Counted from the stretch's first letter, positions 7,181 through 17,004 are shown. The stretch is DNA of 64,000 nucleotides from Mucilaginibacter celer (GCF_003576455.2 NZ_CP032869.1:6014001-6078000); one strand, 5' to 3'. The notes: generated by a model from the letters alone, not told the origin. Made by a program: numbers and translations.

Positions 7181-9565
7181 ATGAAAACAGTTTTAAAAGG
7201 ATTCATCTTTATCGCGTTCTTGTTTTTTATTAACACCAGCTTCGCGCAAACTATCAACCCCGCGTTACTCCGCGGGCCATGGAAAGCATCATGGATCGCC
7301 GCTGCCGATGAATCTCCACGGGATTACGGGGTTTACTATTTCAGGAAAAGCATTGAACTTGCTACAAAGCCTGCCACATTTGTGGTGCATGTATCTGCTG
7401 ATAACCGTTATAAACTTTATGTAAATCAAAAACTGGTTTCCTTAGGCCCCGCCCGCAGCGATACTTATTACTGGAACTACGAAACGGTTGATCTGGCACC
7501 TTATCTATCCGCAGGAAAAAACACCATTGCCGCCGAGGTTTGGAACGATGGTGATTATCGCCCCGAAGCACAGATCTCGCTACAAACCGGTTTTATTATG
7601 CAGGGCGATACGCCAACCGAAGAGGTTATCAACACCAACAAAACCTGGAAAGGCATCCGCGATAAGGCTTTTAAACCGATTACCGGCATAGGCTGGCATC
7701 CCTATTATGTGGCCGGGCCGGGCGAGCGCTTAGATCTGAACGCATCTGTAAAGGGTTGGGACAAACCGGATTTTGACGATAGCGCATGGAAAAACGCTGT
7801 CCGCATTGATGCCGGTAATCCAAAAGGTACCGTAAATGCTTTTGGATGGATGCTGGTGCCAACGCCAATCCCATCAATGGAAATGAAACTGCAGCGGATC
7901 GAAAAGCTTCGTAAAGCCGATGGCGTTACGGTTCCTGCTTCATTCCCTGCAACGCAAACAGCCGTTACTATACCGGCAAATACTACGGCAACTTTAATAC
8001 TCGATCAAGCTTATTTAACCAACGCTTTTGTTACCCTCAATTTTAGTAAAGGAAAGAACGCGGGCATCGGCATCAGCTATACCGAATCGTTATTTAAAAC
8101 CTTAACCGGCCCCGAGGGGCATGTAAAAGGCAACAGGAACGATGTTGATGGGAAAATATTTGCAGGCAGGAGGGATAGCATTATTGCCGATGGTGCATCC
8201 GGTAATAGTTTTACCACATTAACCTGGCGAACTTTCCGCTATATCGAACTAAAAATAACTACCCAAAACGAGCCATTGATTATTGACGATATCTACGGAA
8301 CCTTCACCGGCTACCCTTTCCGGATGAATGCCAAACTGGAAACCGGCAACCCCGAGATCCAACAGATGCTGGATATCGGCTGGCGCACCGCCCGCCTTTG
8401 CGCCGCCGAAACCTATATGGATTGCCCATATTACGAGCAGTTACAATACGTGGGTGATACGCGTATCCAGGCTCTTGTATCATTTTACAACAGCGGCGAC
8501 GACAGGTTGGTACGCAATGCCATTAACCTGATGGACCGTTCCCGCCTGGCCGAGGGCGTAACGCTGAGCCGTCACCCCTCATTTTCGCCACAGGTAATCT
8601 CTACGTTTTCGTTATGGTATATCGGCATGTTGCATGATTACTGGATGTACCGCCCCGATAGCCTTTTTATAAAAGATAAACTGGCCGGCACACGCGATGT
8701 GCTCAACTTCTTCTCTAAATATCAACAGGCCGACGGCTCTTTAAAAAATACCCCATACTGGACATTTGTTGATTGGGTAAACGATAAAGGCTGGGATTTT
8801 GGCCAGGCCCCCAAAAGCGCGAAAGGAACATCGGCAATTTTAGATCTGCAATTGATGTGGGCCTATCAGCAAGCCGCCCAAATGGAGGCTAAAATGGGCA
8901 TGCCGGTTTTTGCCGCTTTGTATAAGGCCAAAGCCGCGCAGTTAAAAGCAACCATTCAGCGTAAATATTGGGATGCAGGCAAAAAACTTTACGCCGATAC
9001 CGAGGATAAACAGCTGTTTTCGCAGCATACCAATTCAATAGCCCTGTTAACCGGGATGCTTAACTCTACCGGCGAACATGACCTTGCTTTGAAATTATTG
9101 AACGATACTTCGATCACCAAATGTACCATCTACTTTAAATACTATTTACATCAAGCTTTGGTTAAAGGAGGTTTGGGCGATGATTACCTCAACTGGCTCA
9201 GCATTTGGCGTGATAATATTGAAATGGGCCTCACCACCTGGGCCGAGATCTCTGATTTGGATCACAACCGGTCTGATTGCCACGCCTGGGGAGCAAGCCC
9301 GAACATTGAGTTTTACCGAACAGTTTTAGGAGTGGATACCTATGCGCCGGGCTTTAGCAAAATAAAGATCGAGCCGCATTTGGGGACGATCAAAAATATA
9401 AGCGGTGAAGTGCCGCATCCTAATGGAAAAGTGGTTGCCAAATACGCATTGGTTAACGGCAAGTGGAATGTGAACGTTGATCTACCTAAAAACACAACAG
9501 GCATATTTGTATGGAAAGGGAAAACTTTTCAGCTTAAAACAGGTAGTAATAATCTGGTGATTTGA
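7181..9565 (+). CDS. Secreted alpha-L-rhamnosidase (GH78)
   Basis: 794 residues with a signal peptide (1-22, ending TSFA-Q). It hydrolyses terminal alpha-L-rhamnose from plant glycans or glycosides in the periplasm or outside the cell. Order: N-terminal beta-sandwich domains (about 35-375), (alpha/alpha)6 barrel (about 385-720), short C-terminal beta-domain. The GH78 acidic residues have exact family spacing: D414, E419 and D426 in DCPYYEQLQYVGD, and E689 in TTWAEI before the DCHAWGASP loop. It stands alone, with no SusC/SusD genes or other hydrolases next to it, so it is not part of a visible polysaccharide utilisation locus. Confidence 0.93.
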   Translation: MKTVLKGFIFIAFLFFINTSFAQTINPALLRGPWKASWIAAADESPRDYGVYYFRKSIELATKPATFVVHVSADNRYKLYVNQKLVSLGPARSDTYYWNYETVDLAPYLSAGKNTIAAEVWNDGDYRPEAQISLQTGFIMQGDTPTEEVINTNKTWKGIRDKAFKPITGIGWHPYYVAGPGERLDLNASVKGWDKPDFDDSAWKNAVRIDAGNPKGTVNAFGWMLVPTPIPSMEMKLQRIEKLRKADGVTVPASFPATQTAVTIPANTTATLILDQAYLTNAFVTLNFSKGKNAGIGISYTESLFKTLTGPEGHVKGNRNDVDGKIFAGRRDSIIADGASGNSFTTLTWRTFRYIELKITTQNEPLIIDDIYGTFTGYPFRMNAKLETGNPEIQQMLDIGWRTARLCAAETYMDCPYYEQLQYVGDTRIQALVSFYNSGDDRLVRNAINLMDRSRLAEGVTLSRHPSFSPQVISTFSLWYIGMLHDYWMYRPDSLFIKDKLAGTRDVLNFFSKYQQADGSLKNTPYWTFVDWVNDKGWDFGQAPKSAKGTSAILDLQLMWAYQQAAQMEAKMGMPVFAALYKAKAAQLKATIQRKYWDAGKKLYADTEDKQLFSQHTNSIALLTGMLNSTGEHDLALKLLNDTSITKCTIYFKYYLHQALVKGGLGDDYLNWLSIWRDNIEMGLTTWAEISDLDHNRSDCHAWGASPNIEFYRTVLGVDTYAPGFSKIKIEPHLGTIKNISGEVPHPNGKVVAKYALVNGKWNVNVDLPKNTTGIFVWKGKTFQLKTGSNNLVI

Positions 9566-9630
9566 TAATGCGATTGGGTTTAAAAAGCCAGTATTAACTA
9601 ACGCTTTAAAACAACTCGACAAACCCATCA

Positions 9631-9725
9631 CGTCATTGCGAGGTACGAAGCAATCCCCAAGCAGCAGAGAGGCTATACAAATCCGCCCTGTAAAGTCGGG
9701 GATTGCTTCGTACCTCGCAATGACG
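9631..9725. repeat. 95-bp hairpin repeat with 28-bp perfect arms
   Basis: Arms at 9631-9658 and 9698-9725 are perfect inverted repeats beginning CGTCATTGCGAGG. The same element, with C for T in the arm, occurs at 21420-21514. It lies downstream of the rhamnosidase and may end its transcript, but no U-tract follows. The remainder of 9566-10028 is AT-rich with a possible promoter near 9894. Confidence 0.8.
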
Positions 9726-9893
9726 TGGTGGAAGACTGGGATTACATTAGGCTATACCTAAGGGTAGATTTACCATGTTATTTGATAAAACCCGCACATG
9801 TTATTAACATTTTACCTTAATTGCATTGATTTTGCCACGCATAAGTAAAATACCGTTTAAAATTTGCCCCTTAAACAAAAGCAAGCCTAACTT

Positions 9894-9901
9894 TACTTTT
9901 G
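9894..9901 (+). promoter_or_regulatory. Possible -7 element upstream of the pentose-phosphate cluster
   Basis: TACTTTTG matches the Bacteroidetes -7 consensus TAnnTTTG. The nearest TTTG upstream is 27 nt away rather than about 19, so the -33 element is weak. If used, the leader to the ROK gene would be about 120 nt. Confidence 0.3.
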
Positions 9902-10028
9902 TTGCCTTAGGGCAAATTGATTTTATCGCACGATTTAACAATTTGATATTATTAAAAATGTGATATTTATGCGCTGGTCGATCAATTGATTGTAACAGTT
10001 TACTAACCAGCTAAATAAATTACGCTAA

Positions 10029-10784
10029 ATGAAAAATACGCCAGCCCAGTTAAGAGTTCTGTCTATCGATATCGGTGGTTCGCACATCAAAGCCACTATC
10101 CTCAATAAAAAAGGCGAGTTAAAAATGGAATATGATAAAATTCCAACCCCCGCGCCTGCCAATCCTGATAATGTAATTAAAGCTATCAATACCCTGGTAA
10201 AAGACTTCCCGGCTTACGATAAAATTTCGGTTGGCTTTCCGGGCTATGTTAAAGATGGTGTGGTAAAAACCGCCCCTAACCTGGGTACTGATTTTTGGGC
10301 AGATGTTGACCTGAGCAAAAAACTGGAAAAATCATTAGGCAAACCTGCACAGGTTGTTAACGATGCCGATATGCAGGGGCTTGGCGTTGCATCAGGTAAA
10401 GGACTTGAAATGGTGATCACTTTGGGTACCGGATTTGGCACCGCTTTGTTAATGAACGGTCATTTATTGCCTCACTTCGAGCTATCACACCTGCCTGTAA
10501 AAGAGGGCATGGACTACGATGACTACATAGGCGACCGGGCTTTAGATAAAGAAGGCAAGGAAAAATGGAATAAGCGCATGAAAAAGGTTTTCAAAATACT
10601 GAAAACCGTATTCAACTACGATACTTTATATATAGGCGGAGGCAATTCAGACAAGCTTGACTTTAAGCTGGATAAAAATATGAAAATTGTTACCAATGCC
10701 GATGGTATAAAAGGCGGCGCAAGGCTTTGGCTTACCGAAGAGGAAAGCAAAACCAAACGCAAAGTTGCTACCCCTACCGAATAA
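10029..10784 (+). CDS. ROK family sugar kinase, polyphosphate glucokinase-like
   Basis: 251 residues, short for ROK kinases but typical of the polyphosphate glucokinase branch. The phosphate-1 loop is at residues 14-21 (DIGGSHIK), the catalytic Asp is D112 in VVNDADMQGLG, and the phosphate-2 loop is LGTGFGTAL (132-140). The Cys-rich zinc motif of classical ROK glucokinases and repressors is absent, as in PPGK. It would make glucose-6-phosphate from glucose using ATP or polyphosphate, feeding the zwf-pgl-gnd enzymes encoded downstream. It is the first gene of the cluster and 32 nt from tkt. The phosphate donor cannot be decided from sequence. Confidence 0.8.
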   Translation: MKNTPAQLRVLSIDIGGSHIKATILNKKGELKMEYDKIPTPAPANPDNVIKAINTLVKDFPAYDKISVGFPGYVKDGVVKTAPNLGTDFWADVDLSKKLEKSLGKPAQVVNDADMQGLGVASGKGLEMVITLGTGFGTALLMNGHLLPHFELSHLPVKEGMDYDDYIGDRALDKEGKEKWNKRMKKVFKILKTVFNYDTLYIGGGNSDKLDFKLDKNMKIVTNADGIKGGARLWLTEEESKTKRKVATPTE

Positions 10785-10816
10785 GTAAAACATTAAACAT
10801 ACAATACCTACAGATA

Positions 10817-12820
10817 ATGGAAAACACAAAAGACATAGAAAAATTGGCAATCGATACCGTAAGGGTACTTGCTGCCGATGCGGTTCAAAAAGCAAATTCC
10901 GGTCACCCTGGTACAGCGATGGCCTTAGCACCGATGGGGCATGTTTTATGGACAAAGTTTTTAAACTACAACCCTAAAAACCCCGATTGGGCAAACCGCG
11001 ACAGGTTTATCCTTTCGGCTGGTCACGCCTGTATTTTGCAATACAACTTTTTGTATTTAACCGGCTATGATCTTTCTTTAGATGATATCAAACAGTTTCG
11101 CCAGCTGAACAGCAAAACTGCCGGTCACCCGGAATATGGTTTGGCTCCGGGTATTGAAGTAACAACCGGTCCGCTGGGCCAGGGTTTTGCCAACGCGGTG
11201 GGTTTCGCCATTGCGCAGAAACATTTGGCTGCACGCTATAACAAGCCTGGTTTTGAGCTGTTCAATTACAACATTTACACCATTTGCAGCGATGGCGATT
11301 TGATGGAAGGTGTAACTTCCGAAGCCGCTTCGCTGGCCGGTCACCTGCAATTGGGTAACCTGATCTATTTATATGATGATAACCACATCTCTATCGAAGG
11401 CAGTACCGATATTGCCTTTAATGAAGATGTAAGCGCCCGTTTCCGCGCATATGGCTGGCACGTACAGGACCTGACAGATGTGAACGATACCCATGCTTTA
11501 GAGCTGGCATTGATCAACGCAAAATCTGAAACTCAGAAACCATCATTTATCCGTGTTCGTTCATTGATCGCTTACGGTAGCCCTAATAAATCGGGTACTG
11601 CAGGTTCACATGGTTCGCCGCTGGGTGCTGACGAGATTAAACTGGTAAAAGAGTTTTTCGGTTTCGATCCTGAAAAATCATTCAACGTGCCTGATGAAGT
11701 GCTGGATTACTACCACAAAAAAGGCGCACGTGGTGCATCGGCCGAAGAAAAATGGAACAAGCTGTTTGCCGATTACAAAGCCAAATTCCCCGAATTAGCT
11801 GCCGAGTACGAAGCTGCATCCAAAGGTGAGTTACCGGCAGGCTGGAAAGATAAATTGCCTGTATTTAAAGGTTCAGACCCTAAAATGGCAACCCGCCAGG
11901 CGTCGGGCAAAGTGTTGAACGCTATCGCCCCTGCATTGCCTAACCTGATTGGTGGCGCTGCCGACTTAGCTCCATCTACAGAAACCAACCTGAAAGAATT
12001 TGATTCATTTACATCAGAAAACCGTGGCGGTCGTAACTTCCACTTCGGTATCCGCGAGCATGCCATGGGATCGGCCCTGAATGGTATGGCCTTAACTAAA
12101 GGGTTGTTGCCATTTGGTGCTACCTTCCTGATGTTCTCTGAATATATGCGCCCGCCAATCCGTTTGGCGGCCATCATGAAAATCAACCCGATATTTGTTT
12201 ATACGCACGATAGTATTGGTTTGGGCGAGGATGGTACAACCCACCAGCCTGTTGAGCAATTGGCTTCGTTACGTTCAATCCCTAACTTAACCGTGATCCG
12301 CCCGGCAGATGCCAACGAAAGTGCGCATGCATGGCGTGTAGCTATCGAGAAAAAAGGCGGCCCTACTGTGCTGGTATTCACCCGCCAGGGCTTACCTATC
12401 CTCGACCAGGATAAATATGGCAAAGCCGAAAACCTGGAGAAAGGTGCTTATGTGCTATCAGAAGGCAGCAAAGGCCCGGATCTGATCCTGATCGCTACCG
12501 GATCGGAAGTGGCACTGATCATGCAGGCTCAGGAAAAATTAGAAGCCGAAGGTATCTCGACCCGTGTGGTTAGTATGCCATCGTGGGAGCTGTTTGAAAA
12601 ACAGGATGCTGAGTACAAAGAATCGGTATTCCCTAAAGCAAGCAAAAAACGTTTGGCTGTAGAAATGGCATCACCAATGGGCTGGCACAAATACACTACC
12701 GATGAGGGCGACATGTTAGGCATGACCACCTTCGGCGAATCGGCCCCGGCAGAAGATTTGTACAAACACTTCGGCTTTACTGTTGATAACGTTGTTAAAA
12801 AAGCGAAAGCATTATTATAG
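10817..12820 (+). CDS. tkt: Transketolase
   Basis: 667 residues from ATG 10817, the usual full length; the frame is open further upstream but that would overlap the ROK gene and add residues unlike the family. It moves two-carbon units between xylulose-5-phosphate and ribose-5-phosphate or erythrose-4-phosphate, with thiamine diphosphate and Mg2+. Visible motifs: GHPGTAMALAPM (29-40), SAGH (67-70), TGPLGQG (117-123), the ThDP motif from SDGD (158-161) to DDN (187-189), and the Pyr-domain GIREHAMG. A heptamer hairpin array separates it from rpiA. Confidence 0.97.
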   Translation: MENTKDIEKLAIDTVRVLAADAVQKANSGHPGTAMALAPMGHVLWTKFLNYNPKNPDWANRDRFILSAGHACILQYNFLYLTGYDLSLDDIKQFRQLNSKTAGHPEYGLAPGIEVTTGPLGQGFANAVGFAIAQKHLAARYNKPGFELFNYNIYTICSDGDLMEGVTSEAASLAGHLQLGNLIYLYDDNHISIEGSTDIAFNEDVSARFRAYGWHVQDLTDVNDTHALELALINAKSETQKPSFIRVRSLIAYGSPNKSGTAGSHGSPLGADEIKLVKEFFGFDPEKSFNVPDEVLDYYHKKGARGASAEEKWNKLFADYKAKFPELAAEYEAASKGELPAGWKDKLPVFKGSDPKMATRQASGKVLNAIAPALPNLIGGAADLAPSTETNLKEFDSFTSENRGGRNFHFGIREHAMGSALNGMALTKGLLPFGATFLMFSEYMRPPIRLAAIMKINPIFVYTHDSIGLGEDGTTHQPVEQLASLRSIPNLTVIRPADANESAHAWRVAIEKKGGPTVLVFTRQGLPILDQDKYGKAENLEKGAYVLSEGSKGPDLILIATGSEVALIMQAQEKLEAEGISTRVVSMPSWELFEKQDAEYKESVFPKASKKRLAVEMASPMGWHKYTTDEGDMLGMTTFGESAPAEDLYKHFGFTVDNVVKKAKALL

Positions 12821-12823
12821 TGA

Positions 12824-12889
12824 GTAGTGATTAGTGAGCGGTGAGTAGTTTGCTATTCACCACTCACCATTCACTGCTCTCCATTCACC
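12824..12889. repeat. Two-armed heptamer array between tkt and rpiA
   Basis: The left arm reads as successive 7-mers GTGAGTA, GTGATTA, GTGAGCG, GTGAGTA. The right arm (from about 12856) reads ATTCACC, ACTCACC, ATTCACT, GCTCTCC, ATTCACC, the reverse complement of the same kind of word. The arms can fold into an imperfect hairpin around a short spacer. Related arrays with other words are at 14841-14925, 41930-41960, 48711-48808 and, with 8-bp words, 35411-35450. Confidence 0.6.
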
Positions 12890-12894
12890 ATACC

Positions 12895-13599
12895 ATGAAC
12901 TGGAACAGCAACCTGATAAATAACCTGGAGTGGGCCGATAAGATCATCAACATTGAAGGCAAACAAAAGGTAGCGGCCGAGATTGCCGCTAAAGTTAAGG
13001 ATGGCGACATTATAGGTGTTGGCTCCGGCTCAACATCATACCTGGCTTTGGTGGCTATTGCCCAAAGGGTTAAAGATGAAAAACTGAATGTAAAGGCTAT
13101 CCCTACTTCGGTAGAGCTTTCGATGTTTTGCGCCAAGCTGGGTTTGCCTGTTACATCACTGTACGAGCATAAACCCGATTGGCTTTTTGATGGTGCCGAT
13201 GAGGTTGATCCGGATAAAAGCCTGATAAAAGGCAGGGGCGGGGCCATGTTTAAAGAGAAATTATTGATCAGTTCGAGTGCTATTAGCTATATCATAGTTG
13301 ATGAATCGAAAATGGTTAATAAATTAGGCGCGAAATTCCCGGTGCCTATCGAGGTGTTCCCGCAGGCTTTACCTTATGTGGAAAAGGAATTGAAAAGTTT
13401 AGGGGCTACCGAAATAGCTATACGACCGGCAAAAGGTAAAGACGGACCGATAATTTCGGAGAACGGCAACCTGGTACTGGATTGCAAATTTGATGAGATA
13501 GGGAAAAGTTTTGAAAGGGATATTAAATCGATAACGGGCGTAATTGAGAGCGGACTGTTTATAGGCTACGAACTGAACATTGTAATGGCCGCTAATTGA
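12895..13599 (+). CDS. rpiA: Ribose-5-phosphate isomerase A
   Basis: 234 residues from ATG 12895. An earlier start at 12841 is rejected because the extra 18 residues would be translated repeat DNA. RpiA interconverts ribose-5-phosphate and ribulose-5-phosphate. Family motifs are present: VGSGSTSYLAL (phosphate loop), DGADEVD, and KGRGGAMFKEKLL with the catalytic Glu/Lys region. It continues the non-oxidative branch begun by tkt; the 74-nt gap to tkt is filled by the heptamer array. Confidence 0.96.
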   Translation: MNWNSNLINNLEWADKIINIEGKQKVAAEIAAKVKDGDIIGVGSGSTSYLALVAIAQRVKDEKLNVKAIPTSVELSMFCAKLGLPVTSLYEHKPDWLFDGADEVDPDKSLIKGRGGAMFKEKLLISSSAISYIIVDESKMVNKLGAKFPVPIEVFPQALPYVEKELKSLGATEIAIRPAKGKDGPIISENGNLVLDCKFDEIGKSFERDIKSITGVIESGLFIGYELNIVMAAN

Positions 13600-13747
13600 T
13601 GGCATGTTAACAAACTATGATATAAATCTTACAATTAACGGCTCAGTTATTAAGAACTTTACATAACAGATCGATTTGGTAGCAATTTTTACTACCTTCA
13701 TCGCGCTTTTAACAAATTAATTAAATCACACAAAAACAAACCCAATT

Positions 13748-14836
13748 ATGGCAACTAATAATGTAGCGCAGATACACGGTTTTGGTCAAAGCATTTGGCT
13801 TGACTTTATCGATCGTGAAATCATTTCATCAGGAAAACTTAAACAGTTAATTGACGTTGACGGCGTTCGCGGCGTTACTTCAAACCCTGCAATTTTTGAA
13901 AAAGCAATCAGCAGCAGTTCTGATTATGACGCTGATATCGCTGCGCTTAAATCTGAAACTGATAACGAAAAGCTATTTTTTGAAATTGCTGTTAAAGATA
14001 TCCAGGCTGCTGCCGACCTGTTTAAAGGTGTTTACGAAGAATCGAACAAAGTTGATGGCTATGTAAGCCTTGAAGTTTCTCCGTTTTTGGCTTTAGATAC
14101 CGAAGGCACTGCTAAACAAGCTGAAGAACTTTGGAAAAAAGTTGACCGCGAAAACGTAATGATCAAAATCCCTGGCACTAAACCGGGTTTGGCTGCTATT
14201 CAGCAATCAATTGCGAAAGGGATCAATATCAACGTTACCTTATTGTTCGGCTTGGAGCGTTATGAAGAAGTAACCGAAGCATACATTGCCGGTTTGGAAG
14301 AGCATTTGGCTGCAGGCCACAAAATTGCTCATATTTCATCGGTAGCCAGCTTCTTCCTGAGCCGTATCGACGTTATCGTTGATCCGATCATCGAAGCTAA
14401 AGGCGAAAAAGAGCTGTATGGCGAGGTCGCAATCGCATCGGCTAAAAAAGCTTACGAAATTTACAAACGCGTATTCAGCGGCGAAAGATGGGAAAAACTT
14501 GCCGAGCAAGGTGCGCAACCACAGCGTTTACTTTGGGCAAGCACAGGCAGCAAAAACCCTGCATTTAAAGATACCAAATATGTAGAGGCTTTGATCGGCC
14601 CTGAAACTGTTGATACCGTTCCGTTGGAAACTGTTGAAGCATTCCGCGATCATGGTGTTGCTGCTGCAACCTTAGAAACAGGTTTAGATAAAGCTACCGA
14701 GATCCTTGCAAAATTACCTTCATTAGGCATCGACCTGGCTGCTGTAACCCAACAGTTAGAAGATGAAGGCATCGAGAAATTCAACAAGCCTTTCGAAAAG
14801 CTGTTGAACGCCATCGAAACACAGAAAAATAAGTAA
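13748..14836 (+). CDS. tal: Transaldolase
   Basis: 362 residues, the length of the TIGR00876 (actinobacterial/plant-type) transaldolases rather than the shorter TalB or FSA-like forms. It transfers dihydroxyacetone between sedoheptulose-7-phosphate and glyceraldehyde-3-phosphate. The Schiff-base lysine is K140 in NVMIKIPGT; GVTSNPAIFEKAI (43-54) and SLEVSPFLA (107-115) are family motifs. A 148-nt AT-rich gap separates it from rpiA, so an additional promoter is possible. A hairpin array follows the stop. Confidence 0.95.
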   Translation: MATNNVAQIHGFGQSIWLDFIDREIISSGKLKQLIDVDGVRGVTSNPAIFEKAISSSSDYDADIAALKSETDNEKLFFEIAVKDIQAAADLFKGVYEESNKVDGYVSLEVSPFLALDTEGTAKQAEELWKKVDRENVMIKIPGTKPGLAAIQQSIAKGININVTLLFGLERYEEVTEAYIAGLEEHLAAGHKIAHISSVASFFLSRIDVIVDPIIEAKGEKELYGEVAIASAKKAYEIYKRVFSGERWEKLAEQGAQPQRLLWASTGSKNPAFKDTKYVEALIGPETVDTVPLETVEAFRDHGVAAATLETGLDKATEILAKLPSLGIDLAAVTQQLEDEGIEKFNKPFEKLLNAIETQKNK

Positions 14837-14840
14837 TAAG

Positions 14841-14925
14841 TTCTAAGTCGGAAGTCGAAAGTCTTGAGTTTTAAGTCATTTTTTGACTTAGAACTTGAGA
14901 CTTAAGACTTTCGACTATCAAAAAT
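14841..14925. repeat. Two-armed heptamer array between tal and the HAD gene
   Basis: The left arm reads in 7-mers AAGTTCT, AAGTCGG, AAGTCGA, AAGTCTT, GAGTTTT, AAGTCAT. After a T-run the right arm reads GACTTAG, AACTTGA, GACTTAA, GACTTTC, GACTA. The arms are inverted and can pair imperfectly into one long hairpin. The layout is the same as at 12824-12889, but the word differs. Confidence 0.6.
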
Positions 14926-14931
14926 ACTCCT

Positions 14932-15558
14932 ATGGAAGTTGCCGATTTAAAGATCCTTTTTTTTGACGTGGGCGGCATTTTGCTGTCGAACGGATGGGGA
15001 CACGAAGCCCGCGAAGAAGCGGCTAAAAGGTTTAACCTTGATTATGCCGAGGTAAACGCCCTCCACAATTTTATTTTCAATGTATACGAAATTGGCAGTG
15101 TCACGCTCGACGAATACCTGGATACGGTAATTTTTAACCACCCAAGGGATTTTGTACGTGAAGACTTTAAGGATTTTATCTATTCCACCTCGGTTGAATT
15201 GCCTATGCTGCAATTTTTAAAGGATTGGAAAAAAGATTGCGGCTTCCGCATTATATCAGTAAATAACGAAGGTAAAGAGCTTAACGATTACAGGGTACGC
15301 AAGTTTAAACTGCACGAGTGTTTTGATGCCTTTGTATCATCGTGCGAGGTAAAAATGCGCAAGCCTGATCCGGGTATCTGGCAGCTGGCCATGGGTATTG
15401 CCCAGGCGTCGCCGCAGCAATGCGTTTATTTCGACGACCGTAAAATGTTTGTTGATACCGCGCAAAAATTGGGCATCCGCTCGTTCCAGCACACCAGCCT
15501 CGAAAGCACAAAACAAATTTTAGAAAATCTTAAAAACGAAAACCTCAAGAAAAAATGA
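14932..15558 (+). CDS. HAD-IA family phosphatase in the pentose-phosphate cluster
   Basis: 208 residues. Motif I is FFDVGGIL (nucleophile D13), a helical cap follows (about 20-90), motif II is SVNNEG, motif III Lys is in RKPDPGIW and motif IV is VYFDDR with a following Asp. This is the subfamily IA fold acting on small phosphorylated metabolites; the substrate cannot be read from sequence. Its stop overlaps the gnd start (ATGA at 15555-15558), so the two are translationally coupled. By position it may remove a damaged or inhibitory sugar phosphate of the pathway; this is inference. Confidence 0.85.
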   Translation: MEVADLKILFFDVGGILLSNGWGHEAREEAAKRFNLDYAEVNALHNFIFNVYEIGSVTLDEYLDTVIFNHPRDFVREDFKDFIYSTSVELPMLQFLKDWKKDCGFRIISVNNEGKELNDYRVRKFKLHECFDAFVSSCEVKMRKPDPGIWQLAMGIAQASPQQCVYFDDRKMFVDTAQKLGIRSFQHTSLESTKQILENLKNENLKKK

Positions 15559-16979
15559 GCGCAACAGAAAATAAATACGCCTTTGGTATGATTGGCCTGG
15601 GTGTTATGGGTCGCAGTTTGTTGTTAAACATGGCCGATCACGGCTTCGCGGTTGCCGGACACGATAAAGATACCGGTAAAGTAGATTCATTAAACCAGGA
15701 AGCCGGCGACAGGGCCGCTAAAGGCTTTGCCGATGTTAAAGAATTTATTCAAAGCTTAACCACGCCAAGGGCCATCATGATGCTGGTACCTGCCGGTAAA
15801 ATTGTTGACGCTGTTATTGAGGAATTAACCCCGCTGTTGGATAAAGGCGATATCCTGATAGATGGCGGTAACTCGCATTTTACTGATACAAACCGCCGTG
15901 TTGAAGAATTGGAAGCTAAAGGCTTGCACTTCTTCGGTATGGGTGTATCAGGTGGTGAAGAAGGCGCTCGCCGCGGCCCAAGCATGATGCCGGGTGGCGA
16001 TAAAGACGCTTACGCCGTAATGAAACCTATTTTCGAAGCCATTGCCGCTAAAGTTAACGGCGAACCTTGTGTTACCTATATTGGCCCTGGCGCATCAGGT
16101 CACTTTGTTAAAATGGTACACAATGGTATCGAGTACGGTATTATGCAGGTAATTGCCGAAACTTACGAGATCCTGAAAAAAGGCCTGAAAGTAAGCAACG
16201 AAGAAATTGGCGAACTATTCGCAAAATGGAATGAAGGCCGTTTGCAATCATTCCTGTTAGATATCACGAAAGATATTTTCAAATACAAAGCTCCGGGTAC
16301 CGATCATTTATTGTTAGATGATATTAAAGACGAAGCTAAAGCTAAAGGTACCGGTAAATGGACTTCGCAAGTTGCTATGGATCTGGTAACCCCGATCCCA
16401 ACCATCGATACATCAGTATCCATGCGCGATCTGTCAAAATACAAATCAGTGCGCGAAAAAGCATCGGCTATTTACAACGAGCCTATCGAGCTTCAGGGCG
16501 ATAAAGAAGAATTATTGGTTGCTTTAGAGCAGGCATTTTACTTCACCAGCATCGTTACCTACGCACAAGGTATGCACTTGTTAACCAAAGCATCAGAAGA
16601 GTTCAAATATGATCTGCACCTTGGCGAGATCGCTAAGATCTGGAGAGGCGGCTGTATTATCCGTTCAGCGTTCTTGAGCGATATTTACAACGCTTACAGC
16701 AAAGATCAAACATTGCCACACTTATTGCTTGACAGCGATATCGCGGCATTGGTTAAAGAAACATTGCCGGGTATTCGTAAAGTATTATCGGCTACAACTG
16801 CTGCCGGTGTTGGCGCTCCGGGCTATGCTTCGGCATTAAGCTATTTCGATGCTTTCCGCAGCGAAAGGATGCCATCAAACTTAACCCAGGCACAACGCGA
16901 TTACTTTGGCGCGCATACTTACGAGCTTATTGGTAAAGAAGGTACCTTCCATACCCAATGGGCACCTGCAAACGACTAA
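15555..16979 (+). CDS. gnd: 6-phosphogluconate dehydrogenase (decarboxylating)
   Basis: 474 residues, the normal long form. It oxidises and decarboxylates 6-phosphogluconate to ribulose-5-phosphate with NADP+. The dinucleotide loop is GLGVMG (14-19), the substrate motif GGNSHFTDTNRR (104-115), then GVSGGEEGARRGPSMMPGG (130-148), and catalytic K186, N190 and E193 lie in KMVHNGIEYG. The helical C-terminal domain is complete. It overlaps the HAD gene by 4 nt and precedes zwf by 25 nt. Confidence 0.97.
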   Translation: MSATENKYAFGMIGLGVMGRSLLLNMADHGFAVAGHDKDTGKVDSLNQEAGDRAAKGFADVKEFIQSLTTPRAIMMLVPAGKIVDAVIEELTPLLDKGDILIDGGNSHFTDTNRRVEELEAKGLHFFGMGVSGGEEGARRGPSMMPGGDKDAYAVMKPIFEAIAAKVNGEPCVTYIGPGASGHFVKMVHNGIEYGIMQVIAETYEILKKGLKVSNEEIGELFAKWNEGRLQSFLLDITKDIFKYKAPGTDHLLLDDIKDEAKAKGTGKWTSQVAMDLVTPIPTIDTSVSMRDLSKYKSVREKASAIYNEPIELQGDKEELLVALEQAFYFTSIVTYAQGMHLLTKASEEFKYDLHLGEIAKIWRGGCIIRSAFLSDIYNAYSKDQTLPHLLLDSDIAALVKETLPGIRKVLSATTAAGVGAPGYASALSYFDAFRSERMPSNLTQAQRDYFGAHTYELIGKEGTFHTQWAPAND

Positions 16980-17004
16980 TTAACGCTATTAATTAAACAC
17001 AACA

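Noticed and set aside
10727-10816. N-terminal extension of transketolase
   Set aside because: Would overlap the ROK gene and adds residues unlike any Tkt; ATG 10817 gives the normal start.
12841-12894. N-terminal extension of RpiA
   Set aside because: The residues are translated heptamer array DNA; ATG 12895 fits the family.
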